Program-made: the position numbers and the translations under genes | In this document: positions 6,190-12,311 of the stretch, piece by piece | How positions within the stretch are numbered: the first letter of the stretch is position 1 | How the letters are laid out: each line of letters begins with the position of its first letter | The notes under the pieces: generated by a model | Databases searched by the model: none | What the model saw: only the letters and a program-made list of their open reading frames with translations | Told to the model about the DNA's origin: nothing | Source: Candidatus Zhuqueibacterota bacterium | GTDB taxonomy: Bacteria; Zhuqueibacterota; Zhuqueibacteria; Zhuqueibacterales; Zhuqueibacteraceae | DNA: 12,569 bases | NCBI GenBank assembly: GCA_013361015.1 | Contig: JABWAN010000059.1 | Location: 1-12,569 of the forward strand | Direction: 5' to 3'

Positions 6190-7629
6190 ATGCATACTCA
6201 AACCGCTTCCATGAAAGCGCATTTGTACGAAAAAGTCGCCGGCCGCATTACGACGATGATCGAAAAGGGCACGCTGCGCCCCGGTGAGCGCGTGCCCTCC
6301 GTGCGCAAACTGAACGAACAGCTCGGCGTCAGCATGTCAACCGTGTTGCAAGCCTATGCTCTGTTGGAAGATCGCGGCGTGCTCGAAGCGCGGCCGCAAT
6401 CGGGATTCTATGTGCGCTTGCGCCAGCGCGAGCTGCCGCCGGAGCCGCGCACCTCCAAGCCTACCATCTCCGCCACAAAAGTTGACATCAGCCTGCTCGC
6501 GGAAGAAGTGCACGAAGCCGCATTGAATCCGCACAACGTGCCGCTGGGCTGCGCCACCGGCAGCCCCGACTTGTTGCCCAGCGCAAAATTAAATCGCTTG
6601 CTGGGCGCGATTGCGAGACGCTCCGTCAGCGCAACCAATCGCTATGACTCGCCGCAAGGCCACCACGAGCTGCTGCACCAAATCGCGCGACGCTCACTGG
6701 ACTGGGGTTGCCACTTGACGAGTGAAGATCTCATCATCACTTTCGGCGCGACCGAAGCGCTCAATCTCTGCTTGCGTGCTGTGACTAAACCCGGCGATAC
6801 CATCGCCGTCGAGTCCCCAACGTACTTCGGCTTTCTGCAAATCTTAGAAAGTCTCAATCTCAAAGCGCTCGAAATTCCCACGCATCCGCGCGAAGGCATG
6901 AGTTTGGAAGGATTGGAAACGGCGCTGCGGCGCGAGAAAATCGCCGCGTGTTTCGTCGTCGGAAATTTTCACAACCCGCTCGGCAGTTGCATGCCCGAGG
7001 CGAATAAGAAAGCACTCGTGGAAACGTTGTCGCGGCGCGGGATTCCGTTGCTCGAGGATGACGTTTATGGCGATCTTTTTTTCGGCAACAGCCGCCCCAA
7101 ACCCTGCAAAGCCTTCGACAAACACGGCATGGTGTTGACGTGCTCCTCGTTTTCCAAAACGCTTTCACCGGGCTATCGCGTCGGCTGGGCCGCGCCGGGA
7201 AAATTTCGCGAGCACGTGCGGCGCTTGAAACTCACCAACACGATTTCCACTGCCACCTTGCCGCAGATGGCGATTGCGGAGATGCTGCAAAATGGCGGCT
7301 ATGATCGCTACATGCGGCACTTGCGCAAAGTCTACGAAATGCAAATGCAGGTGATGTCGCAAGCCATCTGCAAATATTTTCCGGAGAGCACGAAAATCAC
7401 GCGCCCCATGGGCGGGCATGTGTTATGGGTGGAGTTTCCCATTGCAGTCGACTCGTTTGAGTTATATCACAAAGCGCTCGAAAAAAACATCAGCATCGTT
7501 CCCGGTCCGCTCTTTTCTCCCAAGCGGCTCTATCGCAATTTCATCCGCTTGAATTGCGGCTATCCGTATACCGAGCGCATCGAGCGCGCCATGATTACGC
7601 TCGGGCAGATCGCGGCGAGGATGCTTTAG
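6190..7629 (+). CDS. MocR-family regulator (GntR HTH fused to PLP aminotransferase-like domain)
   Basis: This encodes a 479-residue cytosolic transcription factor. Residues about 8-75 form a winged helix-turn-helix of the GntR type (RPGERVPSVRKLNEQLGVS, then TVLQAYALLEDRGVLEARPQ and SGFYV). A linker leads into a fold-type-I aminotransferase domain from about 105 to the end. That domain keeps TFGATEALNLCLRAV, the ESPTYFGF segment, NPLGSCMP, LLEDDVYGDLFF, and SSFSKTLSPGYRVGW with the PLP-binding lysine at residue 323. MocR proteins sense PLP, amino acids or related amines and regulate neighbouring metabolism or transport genes. The start at 6190 is chosen because GGAG lies eight bases upstream. 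An in-frame ATG at 6139 lacks this. It diverges from the unknown protein/EamA operon, its probable target, with paired direct repeats in between. Confidence 0.93.
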   Translation: MHTQTASMKAHLYEKVAGRITTMIEKGTLRPGERVPSVRKLNEQLGVSMSTVLQAYALLEDRGVLEARPQSGFYVRLRQRELPPEPRTSKPTISATKVDISLLAEEVHEAALNPHNVPLGCATGSPDLLPSAKLNRLLGAIARRSVSATNRYDSPQGHHELLHQIARRSLDWGCHLTSEDLIITFGATEALNLCLRAVTKPGDTIAVESPTYFGFLQILESLNLKALEIPTHPREGMSLEGLETALRREKIAACFVVGNFHNPLGSCMPEANKKALVETLSRRGIPLLEDDVYGDLFFGNSRPKPCKAFDKHGMVLTCSSFSKTLSPGYRVGWAAPGKFREHVRRLKLTNTISTATLPQMAIAEMLQNGGYDRYMRHLRKVYEMQMQVMSQAICKYFPESTKITRPMGGHVLWVEFPIAVDSFELYHKALEKNISIVPGPLFSPKRLYRNFIRLNCGYPYTERIERAMITLGQIAARML

Positions 7630-7635
7630 AAGAGC

Positions 7636-7670
7636 GAAAGGCGAATCTCGTTTCTCACCCTTCGCCCTTC
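7636..7670. terminator. Possible bidirectional terminator between convergent genes
   Basis: GAAAGGCGAA (7636-7645) and TTCGCCCTTC (7661-7670) are complementary in nine of ten positions around a 15-base loop. They lie in the 39-base gap between the MocR stop and the DUF1801 stop. No strong U-run follows, so support is modest. Confidence 0.3.
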
Positions 7671-8082
7671 ACCCATTGCCTTTCACTCTGCGCTTTCTCA
7701 CGCGCAATCGAATCGCCTGCTCAATAAGAAAGTCTATCGGCTGCGCTTGCACTTCTTTTACATTGCGGTAGACAATATGCCGCACTTGCTTTCCATCTCC
7801 CTCCAACACATGAAAAGGATCGTCAAGCAAAACGCCGAACTCAAACACGAGCTTCACGTGATCATCAAACGGAAAGAGGCCGCAAAAATATCCGCAATCG
7901 GGATGACGGTAACCAATCGCATGCCAGCCGGGATATGCCGCTTCCATAGCTTCCGGCGCGGCTGCGCGAATTAACTTTCGCAAGCGTTCCGCAATGCGAC
8001 GAATCATCGTCGAGTGCCGCGCAAGAATGTATTCCGGCGTGATCGCCGGTTTTACAACGCGCGCGTTTAAGTGTTGCTTCAT
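7669..8082 (-). CDS. DUF1801 domain-containing protein
   Basis: This encodes a 137-residue soluble protein of the DUF1801 (YdhG-like) family, a small alpha/beta fold of unknown biochemical function, often distantly compared with iron-chaperone or frataxin-like folds. Supporting segments are AAPEAMEAAYPGWHAIGYRH near the middle, then CGLFPFDDHVKLVFEFGVLL and the characteristic DPFHVLEGDGKQVRHIVYRN, ending in a basic tail (RLRVRKRRVKG). The ATG at 8082 has AGGAG ten bases upstream. An open frame continues to 8169, but those residues look unrelated. It converges with the MocR gene, and its start is separated from allantoinase by a 388-base gap. Confidence 0.88.
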   Translation of the reverse strand: MKQHLNARVVKPAITPEYILARHSTMIRRIAERLRKLIRAAAPEAMEAAYPGWHAIGYRHPDCGYFCGLFPFDDHVKLVFEFGVLLDDPFHVLEGDGKQVRHIVYRNVKEVQAQPIDFLIEQAIRLRVRKRRVKGNG

Positions 8083-8194
8083 GGTGAAAAAACTCCTATT
8101 GATGCGAATTAATGAACCAACCACAGAGCAAACTCTCAATGGTTCGTAGAAAGTAACTGAATTTTGCACTGGTGCTATCGCCGACCGTCGCCTG

Positions 8195-8209
8195 CTGATG
8201 AATCATCAG
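8195..8209. promoter_or_regulatory. Perfect 15-base palindrome, possible operator
   Basis: CTGATGA-A-TCATCAG is an odd-length perfect palindrome, about 113 bases upstream of the DUF1801 start and about 260 upstream of allantoinase. It could be a dimeric regulator site. No regulator gene is adjacent. Confidence 0.3.
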
Positions 8210-8310
8210 ACTAGAAGATGCAAGCCAGCGGAGGTTGGTGGATGCACTCCTGCAAAATTCTGGAAGTAGCTAACGACAAAACTATATTGCCACGGAATCA
8301 TCTTACCCAA

Positions 8311-8402
8311 AGCTTTTCTTCTGTTGCGTCGCTGCTCCACCTGCGTGTCATCTTTGCTTGTTTACCTGACTTTTATCTTTTCAAGCTAGCTGACTTCGAA
8401 GC
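8311..8402 (+). repeat. Dispersed intergenic repeat, copy C
   Basis: The copy reads GCGTCGCTGCTCCACCTGCG, then TGTCATCTTTGCTTGTTTAC, then ACTTTTATCTTTTCAAGC. The core GCTTGTTTACC is at 8356-8366. It aligns with copy A from the CTTTT before GTCGCTG through the GACTTCGAAG/GCTTGGAGTC end, about 90 bases, and shares GTCATCT with copy B. Confidence 0.55.
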
Positions 8403-8470
8403 AATGGCATCCCGCTACCTAACCGAGAATTTCAAACGACCAGCGTTGCAACCCGCTTGAAGGAACGACC

Positions 8471-9850
8471 ATGCCCTCGGAATTTTTCCTTCGCAGCCGC
8501 CGCGTCGTCACGCCTAAAGGCGTGCGCGCCGCCACCATCCATATTCAAAACGGCGTGATCGCCGAAGTGATGAGCTACGATTACGAGAACAGCGCAATGC
8601 CGCGCGAAGATCTCGGCGACCTCGTCATCATGCCCGGCCTCGTCGATATTCACGTGCACCTCAACGAACCAGGTCGCACCGAATGGGAAGGCTTTGAAAC
8701 GGGAACAAAAGCCGCGGCTGCCGGCGGCGTCACGACGCTCGTCGATATGCCGTTGAATAGCACGCCGGTCACGACCACGCTCACAGCATTGCAAGAAAAA
8801 CGCCAAGCCGCAAGCAAAAAGCTGTGGGTTGATTGCGGCTTTCACGCAGGCCTCATTCCCGGCAATCGTCATGAACTTGAGCCGTTGATGCAGGCCGGCG
8901 TGCTCGGTGTGAAAGCCTTCTTGGTGCATTCCGGCATTGATGATTTTCCGAATGCGACGGAAGACGATTTGCGCGCGGCCATGCCCATCATTGCCAAACA
9001 TGGCGTACCGCTCCTCGTTCACGCCGAAATAGAAACCCGCAACAATTCTCTCCTTGAGGAGGGTGTCATTGAACATGCGCGCGCAAGTAGTGTTTATGAT
9101 AGCGCCGATCCGCGCAGCTATCAAGCTTATCTCGCCTCGCGTCCACACGCTTGGGAACGCGAGGCCATCGCACGGATGATTAAGCTGTGTCGAGAATACA
9201 ATAGCAGAGTACATATCGTTCATCTAGCTTCGGCCTCTGCCATTCCCATGATAGAACAAGCGCGCGGACAAAGCCTCCCCCTCACTGTCGAAACTTGTCC
9301 GCATTATTTGTTTTTTGCCGCGGAAGAAATCGCCGACGGCGATACGCGCTTCAAATGCGCGCCGCCTATGCGCGAGGCCGATAATCGTGAGCAGTTATGG
9401 GCCGCACTGCAAGCCGGCGTGATTGATTTCATCGCTTCCGATCACTCGCCCTGCCCTCCCCAAATGAAGCGGCTTGATGAAGGAGATTTTATGCGCGCGT
9501 GGGGCGGAATCGCCTCGTTGCAATTCACTTTGCCCGTGATGTGGACCGCGGCGCAACAACGTGGAGTCTCGCTGTTTGATTTGAGCGAATGGTTATGCCG
9601 CCGTCCTGCACAATTGATTGGCTTGCAAAACCGCAAAGGCGCGATTGCACCGGGCTATGATGCCGATCTCGTCTTGTGGAATCCCGAAGCTTCATTCACG
9701 CTCGCTGCGAGCATGATTCATCATCGCCATAAACTCACGCCGTATGAAGGACGCAAGCTGATCGGGGTGGTCGAGAAAACACTTTTGCGGGGAGAGACGA
9801 TTTATGATCATGGGAATTTTAGCACGGCCCCATTGGGGAGTTTAATATGA
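8471..9850 (+). CDS. allB: Allantoinase
   Basis: This encodes a 459-residue cytosolic enzyme of the amidohydrolase superfamily, cyclic amidohydrolase group. It hydrolyses the ring of allantoin to allantoate in purine breakdown. The dinuclear metal site is complete: H61 and H63 in GLVDIHVHLNEPGRTEWEGF, the lysine to be carboxylated K148 in GVKAFLVHSG, H184 in LLVHAEIE, H251 in HIVHLASASA, and D324 in DFIASDHSPC. MPLNSTPVTT and KCAPPMRE favour allantoinase over dihydroorotase or hydantoinase. The length matches AllB proteins. AAGGAACGACC before the ATG gives a good ribosome binding site. No other ureide-pathway gene is in the window, so either the pathway genes are scattered or the true substrate is a related cyclic amide. 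Confidence 0.93.
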   Translation: MPSEFFLRSRRVVTPKGVRAATIHIQNGVIAEVMSYDYENSAMPREDLGDLVIMPGLVDIHVHLNEPGRTEWEGFETGTKAAAAGGVTTLVDMPLNSTPVTTTLTALQEKRQAASKKLWVDCGFHAGLIPGNRHELEPLMQAGVLGVKAFLVHSGIDDFPNATEDDLRAAMPIIAKHGVPLLVHAEIETRNNSLLEEGVIEHARASSVYDSADPRSYQAYLASRPHAWEREAIARMIKLCREYNSRVHIVHLASASAIPMIEQARGQSLPLTVETCPHYLFFAAEEIADGDTRFKCAPPMREADNREQLWAALQAGVIDFIASDHSPCPPQMKRLDEGDFMRAWGGIASLQFTLPVMWTAAQQRGVSLFDLSEWLCRRPAQLIGLQNRKGAIAPGYDADLVLWNPEASFTLAASMIHHRHKLTPYEGRKLIGVVEKTLLRGETIYDHGNFSTAPLGSLI

Positions 9851-10003
9851 TTGAATTGTCATCGAACCCCGTGCACGGTTTGATCAATCTTGTTTCGCGA
9901 GGATGATGGTCGGCTGCCTGCGTGCACAAAGACAAGCATTGACAAAAATGTGTTTCAAAATTCGTGGCGGGTATTGTTTTCATAGTCAAGACTTCTTATT
10001 TTC

Positions 10004-10499
10004 ATGGGGTCATCATATGACTTGAATCACTCCGAATACATAATTTTTTTCTTACTCGACCTCCCCCTCCGGAGCGCGGTGGGATACGGCGATTCAACAA
10101 GCGCTCAACACTTGCGCGAGCATACTTGTCATTCTTTCTCCTGATTCCGTCAGCTCGGAAAACGTGCTCGACGAGATCGGCTTTGCCCTGCACAAAAAGA
10201 AACATATCGTGCCCGTGCTGATTAGGCCGTGCGACATGCCCTTTCGCTTGCTCCGTTTTCAATTCGTTGATTGCTCGCAAGATTATCGACAAGGATTGCG
10301 CGAATTGTTGGAAGATTTGCAGAAAATGGGATTGGCCGCGCCGAACACTGCAAAGCCGCCGACATCGCCACTCGCGCCTGAGCCAAAAAAGTTCGACCAC
10401 CAGAAGAGATGCTGCAGTCGCAAGTTGTTCATCCTTCATCTTCTTCTCATCAAAAACCAAGAACGGTCTTTGCATGGCGAGATTATGCTGTTTCATTAG
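10004..10499 (+). pseudogene. Damaged TIR domain, N-terminal part of a TIR-membrane-FGE protein
   Basis: An ATG at 10004 opens a frame reading MGSSYDLNHSEYIIFF, like the first strand of a TIR domain. At the T7 run (10044-10050) the continuation jumps frame: dropping one T gives FSYS and then SPSGARWDTAIQQALNTCAS. The second frame, open from 10044 to the stop at 10497-10499, encodes the rest of the domain: ILVILSPDSVSSENVLDEIG, HIVPVLIRPCDMPFRLLRF and DYRQGLRELLEDL. Between FSYS and SPSG about 35-40 residues usual for TIR domains are missing, including most of the first helix and the second strand, so an internal deletion is likely. No ribosome binding site precedes 10004. After PLAPEPKK the frame that leads into the membrane segment is minus one, starting at A_AAA_AAG (10385-10391). 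TIR domains act as NAD-consuming enzymes or signalling adaptors in bacterial immunity. This copy is probably not functional as it stands. Confidence 0.7.
10385..10391 (+). promoter_or_regulatory. A_AAA_AAG minus-one slippery heptamer between TIR and membrane/FGE frames
   Basis: In the TIR frame the codons are CCA AAA AAG, giving the heptamer A_AAA_AAG, the same one used in E. coli dnaX. A minus-one slip here would continue as VRPPEEMLQSQ into the membrane/FGE frame, which opens just upstream (stop at 10379-10381). I see no strong upstream Shine-Dalgarno-like stimulator and no obvious downstream stem, so it may instead be a one-base loss from an A7 run. Confidence 0.4.
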
Positions 10500-11458
10500 C
10501 ATTGACTGTTGCGCTCTCGTTGGGTGTTTGGAAAGTATTGGATTGGACGGTTTCTTCTCCACAAAAGCCGCCCGCGACAAAGCAGATCGATGATTCTTCT
10601 GCGACCAAACGCCAATCTTCCATTCAACCACTCAGCGAGCAGCTTATTGACAAGAAACAAGGTAATACCTCTACGGAAACTAAACGCGGAAATAAGCCCA
10701 CAACGCCGTTAACGACACCCGAAAGCCGTGTGCGTACCACGCTGCCGGGCATGCGGTTCATTCGCGGCGGCGCTTTTCTCATGGGCAGCTCAGAGAATGA
10801 CACCGAGGCTTTTAAAGACGAAAGGCCGCGACACCTAGTTATCGTCGATGATTTTTATCTTGATGAACATGAAGTGACCGTCGTAGACTATCAAAGTTTT
10901 CTCAACGCAACAAATTATCGCGAACCGGAATACTGGAACGAGCAAAAAAGCAACCCCTATCATCCCGTAGTGAATGTCAATTGGAACGACGCGCAGGCCT
11001 ATGCGAAATGGGCGGGCAAAAGATTGCCAACCGAGACAGAATGGGAGTATGCTGCGCGCGGCGGCAACACAGGGCTGGACGGTACGCCGCATTACAAATT
11101 TCCATGGGGTGATGAAGCGAGTCATGAGCGCGCGAATTATTCCGGGATCGAGGGACGAGATCGCTGGAGGGGCACTTCACCAGTAAAAAGCTTTCCTGCA
11201 AACGGTTTTGGGCTATATGACATGGCAGGAAATTTTTGGGAATGGTGCGAGGACTGGTACGACGAGAACTATTATAAAAGTCGTCCGAACGCTGATCGTA
11301 ATCCGAAAGGGCCGAGCACTGGCGAATACCGTGTGTTGCGAGGCGGTTCGCGGGGCAACGCTCCGCAGGACGTTCGTTGTGCCAATCGTAACAAGGGCGC
11401 TCCAACGCACTGGAACGGTGATGTCGGTATTCGTTGCGCGCAGGACGCCCTTTTTTAA
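10409..11458 (+). CDS. Membrane-anchored FGE-sulfatase (SUMF1/EgtB/PvdO-type) domain protein, likely C-terminal part of a TIR fusion
   Basis: The open frame encodes 349 residues. Residues about 26-46 (YAVSLALTVALSLGVWKVLDW) form one transmembrane helix. A polar linker rich in Pro, Lys, Thr and Ser follows to about 108. The FGE-sulfatase domain then runs to the end, with GMRFIRGGAFLMGS, YLDEHEVTVVDYQSF, HPVVNVNWNDAQAYAKWAGK, RLPTETEWEYAARGG, FGLYDMAGNFWEWCEDW, YRVLRGGSRGNAP and VGIRCAQD. This is a C-type-lectin-like fold. The copper-binding cysteine pair of true formylglycine-generating enzymes, expected after RGGS, is absent, so sulfatase maturation is unlikely and a binding role is more probable. 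The domain would lie outside the cytoplasm. The ATG at 10409 has no properly spaced ribosome binding site, which favours translation as part of the upstream TIR protein, now out of frame. Confidence 0.85.
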   Translation: MLQSQVVHPSSSSHQKPRTVFAWRDYAVSLALTVALSLGVWKVLDWTVSSPQKPPATKQIDDSSATKRQSSIQPLSEQLIDKKQGNTSTETKRGNKPTTPLTTPESRVRTTLPGMRFIRGGAFLMGSSENDTEAFKDERPRHLVIVDDFYLDEHEVTVVDYQSFLNATNYREPEYWNEQKSNPYHPVVNVNWNDAQAYAKWAGKRLPTETEWEYAARGGNTGLDGTPHYKFPWGDEASHERANYSGIEGRDRWRGTSPVKSFPANGFGLYDMAGNFWEWCEDWYDENYYKSRPNADRNPKGPSTGEYRVLRGGSRGNAPQDVRCANRNKGAPTHWNGDVGIRCAQDALF

Positions 11459-11574
11459 GCTTTTGCTCTCTTTACATTCTTCCGCATTTGCTGTGGGTTT
11501 TGATTTGGCTCTTGCAAAGCGAGCGCCTCGAAAATAAAAATTCAAACGCTTTCCCTTCACGCCAAACTCACAGC

Positions 11575-11603
11575 TTGACTTTCTTTGAAAAAAGCTTCAT
11601 CAT
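11575..11603 (+). promoter_or_regulatory. Possible promoter of the toxin-antitoxin operon
   Basis: TTGACT (11575-11580) and CATCAT (11598-11603) are 17 bases apart, 37 bases before the preferred antitoxin start at 11640. The -35 is good and the -10 only fair. No clear inverted repeat for autoregulation was seen. Confidence 0.3.
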
Positions 11604-11639
11604 TGCGCGCAAACTTGAACCTCAAGAATGGATATGAAT

Positions 11640-11894
11640 ATGACGACTCTTGCTGTCCCCCTCACTGATGACGCCTTCCTTGCGTTGCAGCAAATCGCGG
11701 CAAAGCAAAAGACCACGCTGGAAAAACTCGCGGAAGAAGCGCTGGCGCATTACCTCCATGCCCACACGGCTGCGCCGCGTGCATATTCGTTTATCGGCAT
11801 CGGCCACAGCGGGCAAGGCGATCTTTCACTTAAAGTTGAAGAAACGCTGGCAAAAGTAGCGGATCGTCGCGAAGGATGGAGTTTGGAGAAATGA
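11640..11894 (+). CDS. Ribbon-helix-helix-type antitoxin
   Basis: This encodes an 84-residue protein (88 if translation begins at the in-frame ATG at 11628). The N-terminal MTTLAVPLTDDAFLALQQIA then AKQKTTLEKLAEEALAHYL has the strand-helix-helix pattern of CopG/VapB-type DNA-binding antitoxins. The tail SFIGIGHSGQGDLSLKVEET is typical of the toxin-wrapping linker in antitoxins paired with PIN toxins. Its role would be to neutralise the toxin and repress the operon. The stop overlaps the toxin ATG by four bases (ATGA at 11891-11894), the standard coupling of such modules. Three in-frame ATGs (11628, 11634, 11640) lie together without a decisive ribosome binding site. I list the last because conserved sequence starts there. 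Confidence 0.8.
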   Translation: MTTLAVPLTDDAFLALQQIAAKQKTTLEKLAEEALAHYLHAHTAAPRAYSFIGIGHSGQGDLSLKVEETLAKVADRREGWSLEK

Positions 11895-12301
11895 GTGCTT
11901 TGTTGGACACCGGCTTTCTTCTCGCTGTGCTAGATGCCGACGATCACATGCATGAAGCTTGCGTCGAGGCCTTGCTGCAGGAGCCCGCGCCTCTTTTGCC
12001 CGAAGCCGTGTTGCCGCAATTGGCTTACATGGTTCTGCGCGAATTAGGCTACGAAACACTCTCCAATTTTTTGAGAGCATTGAGCCGAGGGGAAATGACG
12101 ATTGAACGAACCACCTCAGCAGACTTATCAAGAGCCGCTGAAATTTTGGAGAAATATGCGGACAGCGGCATCGACTTCGTTGATAGCGTCATTATGGTGA
12201 TTGCGGAACGACTAAAGATCAAACGGATCTTTACTCTCGACCAGCGTCACTTTGGTTTGATGCGCCCCAAGCATTGCCCTGCGTTCGACATTACTCCTTA
12301 A
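11891..12301 (+). CDS. PIN-domain toxin (VapC-like ribonuclease)
   Basis: This encodes a 136-residue PIN-domain protein, expected to cleave RNA with magnesium as part of a type II toxin-antitoxin pair. D6 in ALLDTGFLLAVLDADDH, D95 and D98 in GIDFVDSVIMVIAERL, and D117 in IFTLDQRHF are the expected acidic residues. The glutamate normally found in the helix after the second strand appears as Q43 in AVLPQLAYMVLRELG. E38 or E51 nearby might compensate. GGAG nine bases before the ATG at 11891 supports that start, as does the four-base overlap with the antitoxin. An upstream in-frame start at 11876 is less likely. It ends ten bases from the stop of the truncated permease on the other strand. Confidence 0.88.
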   Translation: MSALLDTGFLLAVLDADDHMHEACVEALLQEPAPLLPEAVLPQLAYMVLRELGYETLSNFLRALSRGEMTIERTTSADLSRAAEILEKYADSGIDFVDSVIMVIAERLKIKRIFTLDQRHFGLMRPKHCPAFDITP

Positions 12302-12311
12302 CCTCCTCCGT

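Larger units (their letters stand above)
8083..8470. other. 388-base divergent intergenic region
   Basis: It lies between the diverging DUF1801 and allantoinase genes. It contains a 15-base palindrome CTGATGAATCATCAG (8195-8209), a ten-base inverted pair GAATTTTGCA/TGCAAAATTC (8159-8168 and 8251-8260) placed around it, and copy C of the dispersed repeat (8311-8402). A short open frame on the plus strand (8218-8460) covers copy C, but I take it as non-coding because its only similarity is to the repeat. I see no clear promoter for either gene. Confidence 0.5.

Noticed and set aside
8218..8460. 80-residue open frame just upstream of allantoinase, similar to one at 2791-2991
   Set aside because: The similarity is confined to the dispersed repeat and fades at codon level; no supporting ribosome binding site.
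8432..9223. 263-residue open frame on the minus strand opposite allantoinase
   Set aside because: It is the antisense of a clearly coding, motif-complete gene; its sequence shows no family-like pattern, and long antisense frames are common opposite GC-rich codons.
9865..9885. CCGTGCACGG palindrome after allantoinase as a terminator
   Set aside because: The stem is only five pairs without a loop, and no U-run follows.
9939..9977. TTGACA upstream of the TIR frame as a promoter
   Set aside because: The nearest acceptable -10 (TATTGT at 9972) is 27 bases away, too far for a standard promoter.
10002..10631. 209-residue open frame on the minus strand opposite the TIR/FGE junction
   Set aside because: It has no recognisable domain, and the opposite strand carries clear TIR sequence across the same stretch.
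11300..11458. Diversity-generating retroelement target, because FGE-sulfatase/C-type-lectin folds are common variable proteins
   Set aside because: No reverse transcriptase, template repeat or second copy of the C-terminal segment is present in the window.
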